The notes under the pieces were generated by a model. It saw only the letters and a program-made list of their open reading frames with translations. It did no database searches and was not told where the DNA came from. Source: Clostridia bacterium (lineage in GTDB: Bacteria; Bacillota; Clostridia; Oscillospirales; CAG-272). From it: a DNA stretch of 44,078 nucleotides. Numbering within the stretch: the first letter of the stretch is position 1; each line of letters opens with the position of its first letter. Position numbers and translations under genes: made by a program. The stretch is from NCBI GenBank assembly GCA_017522125.1, contig JAFXAC010000098.1, forward strand, positions 1-44,078, written 5' to 3'. Below, in pieces: positions 8,341 through 16,910 of this stretch.

Positions 8341-11300
8341 ATGAAGAAAATTCTTTCTGTTGTTATCGCAATCTCCATGCTTCTCGGCATGATGATCCCC
8401 ATGGGAATCACCACATCCGCCGCAGAAGCAACCGAGTGCGCTACGTGGGCAGAGGTCGTTGCCGCTGTTGAAGCCGACAACACCGCAAGCATCAAGCTGA
8501 CCAACCACGTTACCGCGAACTCCACTATCGCATCCTTCGCAGGCACGTTCGACGGAAACGGATACACCGTTACCGTTGAGAACACCATGTTCGCTGAGGT
8601 TACCGGCACTGCCACCCTCAAGAACTTCCAGACCGCAGCAGCTGCTGCTATCACCGTAGCCCCCATCGTAAACCTCCTCAAGGGCGATGCTACCGTCGTT
8701 ATTGAGAACGTTGTAAACAACGTTGACGTTGCTGAGTCCACCGAACAGATGGGCGGTATCATAGCTAAGACCAGCGGCACCGTTTCTCTTACTATGACCT
8801 CTTGCGTTAACAACGGTGACCTCCAGACTGTAAACCAGGCTTCCGGTATCGTAGGTAACGCTGACGGTACTCTTACCGTTAACTTCACCGACGTTGTAAA
8901 CAACGGTAATATTACCGGTAACCAGAACTACGCTGCAGGTATCCTCTGCACCAACGGTGGCGTTGAGGGTACGATGACCCGCGTTGTAAACAACGGTAAC
9001 ATCGTTATTGAGTCCAAGAAGGCTAACAACAAGGGCTCTAACGGCGCAGGTATCATCGGTACCGCTAAGGGCAAGGCTGTCGTAACCCTTACCGAGTGCG
9101 TAAACACCGGCGACGTAACTCTCATCACCGAGAACACCTCCGCTCACTACGGTGTATCCGCTTTCGCTACCAGAACTGATAACGAGTCCAGCGTATTCAC
9201 TCTTAACGGTTGCGTAAGCACCGGCGTTATGACCTCCGCAACTGCAGGTACTACCGCTGACGCTATCGCACTTCCCGCAAAGAAGGGCGCTGCTTCCGCT
9301 ACCAACACTTCTTACGTTGACGGTGAGACCACCATCGCAGGTGCAACCAAGGTTGACGCCGCTACCGCAGAGGCTTCTATCGCCGCCATCGAGGCTAAGA
9401 TGACTCTTCCCACGTTCGATGCCAACAAGGCTCCCGAGACCACCACTCCCGGTGGCGAAGGCGAAAGCGACACCTTCAAGCAGGTCGTAGACGTAGACTT
9501 TGCTACCGCTACGATCGAAGGTCCCTCCGTTCTTACCGTTGGCGAGACCGGCGTTATGACCATTACCTTCGAGGGTGACGTTTGGCAGATCGGTATAGGT
9601 CTCACCTCTTCCGATAAGTCTGTTGCAGACTTTACCGGCACCGCTTCTGCTGTCTTTACTCCCGATCACGCTCACATTTTCGCGACCCCCGCTTCTGAAA
9701 CCGCTTATTCCTTCCAGGCTAACTCCAGTATTGCAGACACCTACTCCAAGATAGTTGTTTCCTTCAACATCACTGCTACCGCTGCAGGAACCACTACTAT
9801 CGAGTGGATCCCCGGTGAAGAAGACCAGCTCTACATCTGCTCACAGAATGGTACTGAACATTACCACGAGGAGCTTCTCGGCTACAACCTCACCGTTGTT
9901 GCCGCTGAAGGCGGCGAAGGCGGCGAAGGCGGCGACGAGTCTACCCCCGTTGATCTCTTCAACGTTAACGGCTACGTAGCTCCCACCGTTGGCGCTAACA
10001 TTATCGACCCCATGACTTCCCTCTCCGTTCCCACTGACGCTCCCTACAGCATAGTTGATGCTTATTGGTACAACGATTCGCTTGGCGTTGCGGCAACGGA
10101 AGAAACCTTCCTTGCAGGTAATAGCTACAGCCTCAGAGTAGAGATCCAACTTGCAGACGGCTACGTCTTTGCTGACGAGTATACCGTACAGCTCAACGGT
10201 GATGCTTCTCTGGTTGATGTCGGAGAATGCTATGTAGACAACGACGGCGACCTCGTGCTCTGGTCCGTTATCACCGATCTTCCCGCTGAAGGCGGCGACG
10301 ACGAGTCTACCGTTATCGACATCATCGGTATCAACGGCTTCGCAGAGCCTACCGAGGGCGCAAGCGTTGCTGAAAACATTGCTGCCCTTCAGGCTGCAGG
10401 CGAGGGCTACACCATCTCTGCCGCATGGTACACCTTCGGCGACGAGCCCGCAGGCGATACCTTCGGTGCAGGCTCTTACTTCCTCCGCGTTGCAATAACT
10501 GCAAACGAGGGTTACGTTATTGCAGATAACGCTGCCTTTACTATAAACGACGGCGATAAGGATGACGTCATCGATACTTCAAGCTCCACCGTATACGAGG
10601 GTGGCGCAAGCGCTCTCCTTGACACCGTTTACATTACTGTTGAAGGCGAGGGCGGCGAGACTACCGAAGAGATAGAGATCGACAGTGTCGACGTTTCGGG
10701 CATTACCGCTCCCACTCACGGTCAGACCGTTGCTGACTATAAGGCAAGCCTCACTCTCGTGCTTCCCGATGGAGCTAACTACTCTGTTTTCAGTATTACC
10801 ATTACAGAGATCAACCCCGAAACCATGGGAGTCATCGCTGTGCTTGAAGACGGCGGCATATTCGATTCCTCCAAAACATACGCCGTTGGCATTGTGGTTA
10901 AAGCTGACGAAGGATACACCTTCGCTACCGATGCAGTACTTACTGCAAACGGCGGAGAGTATGAGCCTATACGCACTATGATCGAGGGAGACGAGGCAGG
11001 CGTGGCTGTTGCCTTCACCCCTGCTGAAGGCGGCGAAGGCGGCGACGAGACTACCCCCGTTGACCTCATCAACGTTAACGGTTACGTAGCTCCCACCGTT
11101 GGTGCTGACATTATCGACCCCATGACCTTCCTCTCCGTTCCCGAGGGCGCTCCCTACAGCATAATTGATGCTTATTGGTACAACGATTCGCCGCTTGACA
11201 CTATACCAACGGAAGAAACCTTCCTTGCAGGCTATAGCTACAGCCTCGGCGTAGTGATCCGACTTGCAGACGGCTACGTCTTTGCTGACGAGTATACCGT

Positions 11301-12471
11301 ACAGCTCAACGGTGATGCTTCTCTGGTTGATGTCGAAGCTACCTATGAAGAAAACGCCACCGACCTCGTGATCTGGTCCGTTATCACCGAGCTTCCCGCT
11401 GAAGGCGGCGAGGGTGGCGACACCACTCCCGACGGAAGCGAGGAAAATCCCTTCGTTATCACCAACAAGGACGACGTTGACGCTATCGACGTTCCCGCAG
11501 GCGAGACCTACTACTTCATCATCGACCCCTGGAACGTTCCCGAGACTTCTCTTGAGGACTTCATTGGTAACCTCATCAAGGTTATCGGAGAGGGCGCTAC
11601 CATTAACGGCGGCGAAACCCTTGACCTTCCCACCAACGGAAGAATGGGCTGGCCCGTACTCTTCTCCATCACCGCAGGTGCTAACGAGAATGCAGGTGCT
11701 GAGATCGTAGTTCCCAAGGGAACCTTCAACAACCCCGACACCTTCGACGAGAACGGCGAGGCTGAGATAGATCTTACCTCTCCCAAGAACGACTTTGAGC
11801 CTTACATCTTCCTCTTCACTGCTGACGAGAGCGGTCTTCTCACCGTTACTGCTCCCGAGGGTGCTGTTGTTACCATCAACAACCTCACCACTTACCAGTA
11901 TGGTGACTCCGGCGTTAACACCGCATTCGTAAAAAGAGGCGACGAGATCCAGGTCATCGTTGCTACCGAGGGCGCTGACGCTAAGGGTAAGGTTTCCATT
12001 TCCATCGATCCCATCATCATCGACGCAGTAGACGTTTCGGGCATTACCGCTCCCGAGAACGGACAGACCGTTGCTGATTACGCAGCAAGCTTCGTTCCCG
12101 AGCTTCCCGCGGACGCTAAGTACTCCATTCTCAATATTTCATGGTTCGAGCTTGATCCCGAGACCTTGGGTACTGACGCCGATTTTCTTCCTGACGATTA
12201 CGTATTCGATTCCACCAAGACCTACGGCTTCCAGCTCCTTGTTAAGGCTGACGAAGGCTACGCATTCGCTATTGATGCGGTAATTACCGCAAACGGCGGC
12301 ACGACCGAGCTCCACGACTCCATAACAGGCGGAGATACCGCAGCACTTGCAATCGTCTTCAAACCTGCTCCCAGCACGGGTGATAACTCCGCTATCGCTA
12401 TCTTTGCAATAGCTGCAGTTGCTACCATCGGTTGCGTTGCATTCGCTCTTCGCAAGAAGAAAGAAGACTAA
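8341..12471 (+). CDS. Large secreted multi-repeat surface protein with PSTGD anchor
   Basis: 1376 residues. A signal peptide (first about 28 residues, ending TTSAAEA) is followed by a region to about 360 rich in VNNGNI/VNNGDL turns after FDGNGYTVTV, typical of a right-handed beta-helix. A beta-rich, possibly cohesin-like region (about 370-525) precedes several related 100-120-residue modules joined by Gly/Glu linkers: one pair at about 534-650 and 904-1020 (NVNGYVAPTVGA), another at about 778-900 and 1226-1340 (VDVSGITAP). The C-terminus has PSTGD, a hydrophobic helix and KKKED, resembling a sortase sorting signal. Adhesin or scaffold is the likely role; no catalytic motif is visible. Codons favour GCT, GTT, CTC and AAC, as in rplK and rplA, suggesting high expression. 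Confidence 0.85.
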   Translation: MKKILSVVIAISMLLGMMIPMGITTSAAEATECATWAEVVAAVEADNTASIKLTNHVTANSTIASFAGTFDGNGYTVTVENTMFAEVTGTATLKNFQTAAAAAITVAPIVNLLKGDATVVIENVVNNVDVAESTEQMGGIIAKTSGTVSLTMTSCVNNGDLQTVNQASGIVGNADGTLTVNFTDVVNNGNITGNQNYAAGILCTNGGVEGTMTRVVNNGNIVIESKKANNKGSNGAGIIGTAKGKAVVTLTECVNTGDVTLITENTSAHYGVSAFATRTDNESSVFTLNGCVSTGVMTSATAGTTADAIALPAKKGAASATNTSYVDGETTIAGATKVDAATAEASIAAIEAKMTLPTFDANKAPETTTPGGEGESDTFKQVVDVDFATATIEGPSVLTVGETGVMTITFEGDVWQIGIGLTSSDKSVADFTGTASAVFTPDHAHIFATPASETAYSFQANSSIADTYSKIVVSFNITATAAGTTTIEWIPGEEDQLYICSQNGTEHYHEELLGYNLTVVAAEGGEGGEGGDESTPVDLFNVNGYVAPTVGANIIDPMTSLSVPTDAPYSIVDAYWYNDSLGVAATEETFLAGNSYSLRVEIQLADGYVFADEYTVQLNGDASLVDVGECYVDNDGDLVLWSVITDLPAEGGDDESTVIDIIGINGFAEPTEGASVAENIAALQAAGEGYTISAAWYTFGDEPAGDTFGAGSYFLRVAITANEGYVIADNAAFTINDGDKDDVIDTSSSTVYEGGASALLDTVYITVEGEGGETTEEIEIDSVDVSGITAPTHGQTVADYKASLTLVLPDGANYSVFSITITEINPETMGVIAVLEDGGIFDSSKTYAVGIVVKADEGYTFATDAVLTANGGEYEPIRTMIEGDEAGVAVAFTPAEGGEGGDETTPVDLINVNGYVAPTVGADIIDPMTFLSVPEGAPYSIIDAYWYNDSPLDTIPTEETFLAGYSYSLGVVIRLADGYVFADEYTVQLNGDASLVDVEATYEENATDLVIWSVITELPAEGGEGGDTTPDGSEENPFVITNKDDVDAIDVPAGETYYFIIDPWNVPETSLEDFIGNLIKVIGEGATINGGETLDLPTNGRMGWPVLFSITAGANENAGAEIVVPKGTFNNPDTFDENGEAEIDLTSPKNDFEPYIFLFTADESGLLTVTAPEGAVVTINNLTTYQYGDSGVNTAFVKRGDEIQVIVATEGADAKGKVSISIDPIIIDAVDVSGITAPENGQTVADYAASFVPELPADAKYSILNISWFELDPETLGTDADFLPDDYVFDSTKTYGFQLLVKADEGYAFAIDAVITANGGTTELHDSITGGDTAALAIVFKPAPSTGDNSAIAIFAIAAVATIGCVAFALRKKKED
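10149..10222 (+). repeat. 74-bp perfect direct repeat, copy 1
   Basis: Identical base for base to 11262-11335 by my reading. It is the most conserved part of a duplication of about 330 bp (roughly 9945-10275 and 11050-11385) encoding the NVNGYVAP module. Such identity in DNA indicates recent duplication or gene conversion. Confidence 0.85.
11262..11335 (+). repeat. 74-bp perfect direct repeat, copy 2
   Basis: Second copy of 10149-10222, inside the second NVNGYVAP module of the same gene. Confidence 0.85.
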
Positions 12472-12480
12472 TCATTAAAT

Positions 12481-12510
12481 AAAAAGCCTCGGCGCAAGCC
12501 GAGGCTTTTT
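12481..12510. terminator. Intrinsic terminator of the large surface protein
   Basis: Thirteen-pair stem AAAAAGCCTCGGC/GCCGAGGCTTTTT with a GCAA tetraloop, 10 bp after the stop. A-tract and T-tract make it usable on both strands. Confidence 0.9.
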
Positions 12511-12549
12511 AAGTGCAAAGTGATAAGTGCAAAGTGCAAAGTTTCGGAA

Positions 12550-12745
12550 GCCTTTTGCCTTTAGGCAAAAGGCAATTAATAAAATAAATCGGTTGATGCC
12601 TTTCGGCATCAACCGATTTTTACCTTCACATTTTGCGAAGCAAAATATTTCACATTTGCCCTTGGGCAAATATTTCACACGGCGAAGCCGTATTTCACTC
12701 GCCCGAAGGGCGAATTTCACTGCAAAAACACTTGCGTGTTTTTGC
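12550..12745 (-). repeat. Hairpin array 2, linker GTGAAAT, plus terminators (downstream of aspS)
   Basis: Minus-strand reading from the aspS stop: hairpins with stems GCAAAAACAC, TCGCCC, ACGGC, ATTTGCC and ATTTTGC, separated by GTGAAAT. Then come a GAAGGTA box and a 15-pair terminator (arms 12586-12600 and 12605-12619, GAAA loop on the minus strand, followed by TTATTTTATT). A final hairpin GCCTTTTGCC/GGCAAAAGGC is at 12550-12573. The gene-proximal hairpin begins one base after the aspS stop. Confidence 0.85.
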
Positions 12746-12746
12746 C

Positions 12747-14036
12747 TTACGGGTGCAGTCTGTCAGGACCGCGGAAGAGGAACATCGCTTCCTTGATCGG
12801 AATACCGAGGAAGAGCATAGTCAGGCGGTCGATACCGATGGCAAATCCGCCGTGGGGGGGACAGCCGTAACGGAAGAACTCGGTGTAGAACTTAACGTCC
12901 TCGCCAAGTCCCTTTTCGGCGGCGTTCGCGCAAAGCTCGGCGTAGCGATGCTCGCGCTGTGCGCCCGAGGTGATCTCAACGCCGCGCCAGATAAGGTCGT
13001 AGCCCTGAGGAACGCCGTTTTCATCTCTCATATGATAGAAGGGACGCTTGTCCTGTGCAAAATCGGTAACGAAGAGGAACTCGTGTCCGTAAAGCTCCAT
13101 AGCAAGACGGTGAGTCATACGCTCCGCGTCGGTGGTGAGGTCGCCCTTTTCGGAGTCGGGGCAGGTGTAGCCGTACCTTTCCTCAAGCAGACGGTAGATC
13201 TCGGCAACGCTGAGAACGGGGAACGGCGTTTCGGGAACGACGGTGTCGATGCCGAACACGCGCTTGATGTCCTCGCCGTACTTTTCGCTGACGCGGCGGA
13301 TCATATAAGTGAGCATCTCCTCCTCAAGCTTCATAACGTCGTGGAAGGACTCGACGTAGCTGAACTCAAGGTCAAAGCTCGTAAACTCGGTGGCGTGCTT
13401 GTTGGTGTGGGATTTCTCCGCACGGAAGCAGGGCGCACACTCGAAAACGCGCTCAAAGCCCGACGCCATAGCCATTTGCTTGTAGAACTGAGGCGACTGT
13501 GCAAGATATGCATCTCTGTCAAAGTAGTTGAGCTTGAATACCTCCGAGCCGCTTTCACTTGCCGCGCCGATGATCTTGGGGAAGTGAAGCTCGATAAAGC
13601 GGTTATCAAGCAGATACTCGCGCAGAGCCGCGGTGATCTCGCTCTGAACCTTGAAAATGAGCGTGTTGCGCTCGGTGCGCAGGTCTACCCAGCGGTAGTC
13701 CATGCGGGAATCTATCGCGCTGTCGGGCTTGATGGGAAGCGCATCTGCAACGGACTCGATCTTGATAGCGGTGGGAAGTATCTCGATACCGCCAAGCTTA
13801 ACGTAATCGTTTGCAACGGCATCGCCCTCGATGGTGACGACGGAGTCAAGCGTCATCTTGTCCACCTCGGCGGCGAGTGCGGGGTTGGGCTCTTTTTCAA
13901 GCGTGACCTGGATCTTACCCGTGATATCGCGGATAACGAGGAACGCCATTGTGCGCTTGTTGCGCAGATTTTCAACGAATCCCGAGATCTTTACCTTTTC
14001 GCCGGGACGCACGTCGGTAATAAGTGTTCTTTTCAT
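12747..14036 (-). CDS. aspS: Aspartyl-tRNA synthetase, archaeal/eukaryotic type
   Basis: 429 residues from the ATG with AGAGGT 8 bp upstream; a longer reading from 14084 adds 16 residues but lacks a ribosome site and runs toward the promoter. An N-terminal OB-fold anticodon domain (RTLITDVRPGEKVKISGFV) is followed by the class II catalytic core: motif 2 around FRAEKSHTNKHATEFTS and motif 3 CPPHGGFAIGIDRLTM. The C-terminus KEAMFLFRGPDRLHP is typical of AspRS. The length is that of archaeal AspRS (about 430); bacterial AspRS is near 590 with a GAD insertion, absent here. Whether it also charges tRNA-Asn (non-discriminating) cannot be told from this window. AsnRS is the main alternative. Confidence 0.82.
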   Translation of the reverse strand: MKRTLITDVRPGEKVKISGFVENLRNKRTMAFLVIRDITGKIQVTLEKEPNPALAAEVDKMTLDSVVTIEGDAVANDYVKLGGIEILPTAIKIESVADALPIKPDSAIDSRMDYRWVDLRTERNTLIFKVQSEITAALREYLLDNRFIELHFPKIIGAASESGSEVFKLNYFDRDAYLAQSPQFYKQMAMASGFERVFECAPCFRAEKSHTNKHATEFTSFDLEFSYVESFHDVMKLEEEMLTYMIRRVSEKYGEDIKRVFGIDTVVPETPFPVLSVAEIYRLLEERYGYTCPDSEKGDLTTDAERMTHRLAMELYGHEFLFVTDFAQDKRPFYHMRDENGVPQGYDLIWRGVEITSGAQREHRYAELCANAAEKGLGEDVKFYTEFFRYGCPPHGGFAIGIDRLTMLFLGIPIKEAMFLFRGPDRLHP

Positions 14037-14074
14037 TTTATAAACCTCTTTGTAAAGTTTCTTTCCAATATATA

Positions 14075-14103
14075 ATGATAACACAGAGTTTTACAAATGT
14101 CAA
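14075..14103 (-). promoter_or_regulatory. Sigma-A promoter for aspS
   Basis: Minus strand: TTGACA (14098-14103), 17-bp spacer, TATCAT (14075-14080), about 39 bp before the chosen aspS start. This rules out a start at 14084. Confidence 0.85.
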
Positions 14104-14124
14104 GAAAAAAGCATTCAATAAAAT

Positions 14125-14160
14125 AAAATGTGGTTGAAGTCAAGGCTTCAACCACATTTT
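14125..14160 (-). terminator. Intrinsic terminator after the acyl-CoA synthetase and array 3
   Basis: Fifteen-pair stem AAAATGTGGTTGAAG/CTTCAACCACATTTT, six-base loop, followed on the minus strand by TATTTTATT. The GTGGTTGAAG core recurs in the terminator at 18041. Confidence 0.85.
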
Positions 14161-14165
14161 TACCT

Positions 14166-14269
14166 TAATATTTGCCCGAAGGGCAAATGCATCATTCATC
14201 ACGCGCGAAGCGCGCATCATATTTGGCGTAAGCCAAATACATCATTCTAAAAACGCTCCACGTTTTTAG
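14166..14269 (-). repeat. Hairpin array 3, linker ATGATG (downstream of acyl-CoA synthetase)
   Basis: Minus-strand reading: CTAAAAACG/CGTTTTTAG hairpin (14247-14269) that contains the whole TAA stop of the upstream gene, then hairpins with stems ATTTGGC, CGCGC and ATTTGCCC. ATGATG or GATGAATGATG linkers separate them, then a TTAAGGTA box leads into the terminator at 14125-14160. Confidence 0.85.
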
Positions 14270-16017
14270 TCAATGCTTTTATCAATATTAAATCTCGTTA
14301 TCTTCCTTGAGGTGTTCTTTACGAACTCCTCCTTTCTTATCTTAACGAGCCCGACCTTCTTGTAGGGTGCCATACGGGTGTTGGCGTCGCGCACGCGGTC
14401 GTTGAAATACTCCTCTATCGCGCGCTCGGTGCAAATGCAATCCGCCTCAAGCTGCTCGTAATTCGGGAATATCTCGGCAACGATGACCTCCTTTTCGGGG
14501 TTCTTGCGGCTCTCGCCCGCGTAGACCACGACCTCGGAAACACCGCGTATCCTTGATATCTCGCACTCGATCTCCTCGGGATAGACGTTCTTGCCGTTGG
14601 AGAAGATGATGAGATTCTTCTTGCGTCCCGTAATGTACAGCCAGCCGTCCTCGTCAAGCCTGCCGAGGTCGCCCGTGTGGAAATAGCCGTCCTCGTCGAA
14701 GACCGCCGCCGTTGCCTCGGGGTCCTTGTAGTAGCCGAGCATAACGTTGGGGCCCTTGACGCATATCTCGCCCTCGCCGTCGGCATTCGGCTCGTCTATC
14801 TTCACCTGCTCGGTGATTATCGGCGTGCCGACGCTTCCGTCCTTTTGCCACTCGTTGCGGTTGCAGGAGATGAGGGGAGCGCACTCGGAAATGCCGTATC
14901 CGTTGAGAATGGTGATTCCAACAGCGTCAAAAAAGTCGATAATGTCCTGATTGAGCGCCGCGCCGCCGCAGATGACCATTTCAAGATGGCCGCCAAACGT
15001 GCTCGTTACCTGCGCAAACAGCTTCTTGCGAAGGTCGATTCCGACCTTGCGCAGAGCGCCGCTTATCTTCATTCCCTTTTTCAGCTTGGAAGCCGCGCCA
15101 CTCTTTTCGGCGGTCGCCCAAATGCGTCGGTAAAGCGTTTCAACGAAAAGCGGAACGAGAATGAGGTGCGTGGGCTTTTGCTCCTGAAGCTCGCGCAGAA
15201 GATACTTGATGCCCGACGTAATGTAAAATTCACAGCCGAGCGCAAAATGTCCCACGAAAATGATGGTGGAGCAGAACGTGTGGTGGGGCGGAAGCACGCA
15301 AAGCGTGCGGGAATAGTCGGATTTTTTGGAATATATCGAGAAATTATACATTCCCTGCGTCATATCCTGCGCGATATTCGTCTGGGAAAGCATAACGCCC
15401 TTGCCCTTGCCCGTCGTTCCCGACGTGAAAACGATGGAAGCGAGGTCGTCGGGCTCAAGCTCGTTGTCATAATAGGAATTGTCGCCGTCGGCGTACTTTT
15501 TGCCGCCCTCCTCGATAAGCGTCGAAAGGAGAACGTCCCCCGCCGCCTCCGCGGACTCGTCAATCCTGTCACCGAGGCAGACGTAGAGCCTTGCGGGGCA
15601 ATTTTTGCGCAGATGGTCGAGCTTTGCCGCCACCTCGGGCGCGTAAAACACGGCGTAGACCTCCGCCTTTTCGAGCGTTGCCGCCATGTCGGAGGCAGGC
15701 ATATCCTTGTCGATCGGGACGGTGATCGCGCCCGACGCCATAAGGGCATAATACGAAAGTATCCAATTGAGCGACGTGCCGCCGATAATGGCGCACTGAC
15801 GGCGGTTCATTCCGAGGGAAAGAACCTCGGTTCCAAGGTCGCGCACGGTGTCGCGCACGGTGTTGTAGCTTACTCGAATGACCTCGGCGTCGCTTGCCGC
15901 CTTTTTATATGAAATAGCCGCGCTGTCGCCGTAAAGCGTTGCCGCCTTCTCCATAAGCTCGCGAAAATCGCGGAATTCAACCGTTGGGTAAAGAGGATAA
16001 TTTTTGTGTCTGTTCAT
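14266..16017 (-). CDS. AMP-dependent long-chain acyl-CoA synthetase
   Basis: 583 residues of the ANL superfamily; activates a carboxylic acid to an acyl-adenylate and then a CoA thioester. The P-loop motif IVFTSGTTGKGKGVMLSQ is near residue 195, NGYGISECAPLISCNR near 375, the ribose-binding aspartate in YFHTGDLGRLDEDGWLY, and the hinge and C-terminal subdomain in TGRKKNLIIFSNGKNVYPEE. The fatty-acid substrate class is inferred from overall similarity to FadD-like proteins. Start: AGGAGGT 7 bp upstream of ATG. Monocistronic, with its own promoter and terminator; the stop codon is buried in the first hairpin of array 3. Confidence 0.88.
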   Translation of the reverse strand: MNRHKNYPLYPTVEFRDFRELMEKAATLYGDSAAISYKKAASDAEVIRVSYNTVRDTVRDLGTEVLSLGMNRRQCAIIGGTSLNWILSYYALMASGAITVPIDKDMPASDMAATLEKAEVYAVFYAPEVAAKLDHLRKNCPARLYVCLGDRIDESAEAAGDVLLSTLIEEGGKKYADGDNSYYDNELEPDDLASIVFTSGTTGKGKGVMLSQTNIAQDMTQGMYNFSIYSKKSDYSRTLCVLPPHHTFCSTIIFVGHFALGCEFYITSGIKYLLRELQEQKPTHLILVPLFVETLYRRIWATAEKSGAASKLKKGMKISGALRKVGIDLRKKLFAQVTSTFGGHLEMVICGGAALNQDIIDFFDAVGITILNGYGISECAPLISCNRNEWQKDGSVGTPIITEQVKIDEPNADGEGEICVKGPNVMLGYYKDPEATAAVFDEDGYFHTGDLGRLDEDGWLYITGRKKNLIIFSNGKNVYPEEIECEISRIRGVSEVVVYAGESRKNPEKEVIVAEIFPNYEQLEADCICTERAIEEYFNDRVRDANTRMAPYKKVGLVKIRKEEFVKNTSRKITRFNIDKSID

Positions 16018-16054
16018 TCCTATACCTCCTGCTTATAAATTTATACTATATTAT

Positions 16055-16083
16055 ATAGTACCATAAAAACGCGGAAAAATCAA
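16055..16083 (-). promoter_or_regulatory. Sigma-A promoter for acyl-CoA synthetase
   Basis: Minus strand: TTGATT (16078-16083), 17-bp spacer, TACTAT (16055-16060), 38 bp before the start codon. Confidence 0.75.
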
Positions 16084-16123
16084 GTTTTTTCCATAATTTT
16101 CATTCGAGAAGCCCGAAAACGAT

Positions 16124-16149
16124 AAAAAGCCGATATGCATCGGCTTTTT
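16124..16149 (-). terminator. Intrinsic terminator of the HTH gene
   Basis: Eleven-pair stem AAAAAGCCGAT/ATCGGCTTTTT, loop ATGC, 5 bp past the HTH stop on the minus strand. Confidence 0.85.
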
Positions 16150-16154
16150 AAGTA

Positions 16155-16376
16155 TTACTGCGTGGGGGCTTCGCCGTCCTTGACGTATTCGAGAATATCG
16201 CAAAGGTCGCATTCAAGCGCCGCGCATATGCGGTCTAAAATATAGCTGTCGTAGCGCACGACGCGATTTTTATAGTAGCGGTCTATCGTTTGAAACTTGA
16301 CCTGTGTGCGCTTGGCTAACTCGTATCGGGTAATGCCGCGCTCGCTCAAACATTTATCTATCGTTAAACGTACCAT
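16155..16376 (-). CDS. Small XRE/Cro-family HTH regulator
   Basis: 73 residues from the ATG placed 7 bp after GGAGG; two earlier in-frame ATGs sit before or too close to that site. It carries a five-helix Cro/C1-type fold: LTIDKCLSERGITRYELAKR with the recognition helix around VKFQTIDRYYKN, and C-terminal LDRICAALECDLCDILEYV, typical of YozG/YdaS-like one-domain regulators. It is divergent from the SLOG gene at 16491 and their promoters share -35 DNA, so it probably represses itself and perhaps its neighbour. No effector domain is present. Confidence 0.85.
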   Translation of the reverse strand: MVRLTIDKCLSERGITRYELAKRTQVKFQTIDRYYKNRVVRYDSYILDRICAALECDLCDILEYVKDGEAPTQ

Positions 16377-16398
16377 AAACATCCCTCCTTCAATATAC

Positions 16399-16427
16399 AT
16401 TTTATTTTATGTATATCCGATTGACAA
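16399..16427 (-). promoter_or_regulatory. Promoter for HTH gene, overlapping the divergent SLOG promoter
   Basis: Minus strand: TTGTCA (16422-16427), 17-bp spacer, TAAAAT (16399-16404). Its -35 box shares five of six base pairs with the -35 box of the plus-strand promoter. Confidence 0.65.
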
Positions 16428-16449
16428 TCCATCTATTTTGGTATATACT
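16421..16449 (+). promoter_or_regulatory. Promoter for SLOG gene
   Basis: Plus strand: TTGACA (16421-16426), 17-bp spacer, TATACT (16444-16449). The ribosome site AGAGGGGGT follows at 16471-16479, and the palindrome-like ATAGATATATATAT stretch between them could hold an operator. Confidence 0.8.
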
Positions 16450-16490
16450 CATATAGATATATATATCAAGAAGAGGGGGTATTTTATTCA

Positions 16491-16823
16491 ATGAAATTAC
16501 TTATCGTCGGTTCTCGCAGTATCAAGGACTTTGACTTATCACCGCATATTCCCGCAGACGTTGACACAATCATAAGCGGCGGGGCGGACGGAGTTGATAG
16601 CTTGGCGGAAAAATATGCGGATGAGCACCGTCTTTCAAAATATATCATACGCCCTCGCTACGACCTCTACGGGCGTGCAGCACCGCTAAAACGAAACGAA
16701 CAAATGGTAGATATGTCTGACTCTGTGCTGATAGTATGGGACGGTCGCTCCAAAGGCGCTCAATATACGTTGAAATATTCGCAAAAAGTGAACAAGCCAT
16801 TTACTCTCGTCAGAACAAGTTGA
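16491..16823 (+). CDS. Small SLOG-family Rossmann protein (YspA/DUF2493-like)
   Basis: 110 residues. It starts MKLLIVGSRS, with GGADGVDSLAEKYA at about 30-43, a KRNEQMVDMSDSVLIVWDG segment and GAQYTLKYS near the end. This is the SLOG Rossmann pattern related to DprA and lysine-decarboxylase-like proteins that bind nucleotide or NAD-derived ligands. Its role is not known; such small SLOG proteins are frequent on mobile elements. It has a strong ribosome site and its own promoter, divergent from an HTH gene. Codon use is more AT-rich (AAA, TTA, ATA) than in neighbouring genes, which hints at transfer. Confidence 0.78.
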   Translation: MKLLIVGSRSIKDFDLSPHIPADVDTIISGGADGVDSLAEKYADEHRLSKYIIRPRYDLYGRAAPLKRNEQMVDMSDSVLIVWDGRSKGAQYTLKYSQKVNKPFTLVRTS

Positions 16824-16910
16824 TCAAAGTAAAAAGGGGTGAACAGCAAATGCATTCTCGCATCGAGTCCACTCCATTTTTGTTTATAAATCTCAAGTTT
16901 TATTAACACT

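Noticed and set aside
8275..9675. 466-codon open frame on the minus strand over the surface protein
   Set aside because: Low-complexity Gly/Ser/Val translation opposite a gene with strong promoter, signal peptide and codon bias; antisense artefact.
12633..14075. 480-codon open frame on the plus strand over aspS
   Set aside because: It is the antisense shadow of aspS, and its first codons are repeat-array DNA; there is no ribosome site.
16824..16910. Short frame starting GTG near 16840
   Set aside because: Only about 16 codons, weak ribosome site and no similarity that I can see.
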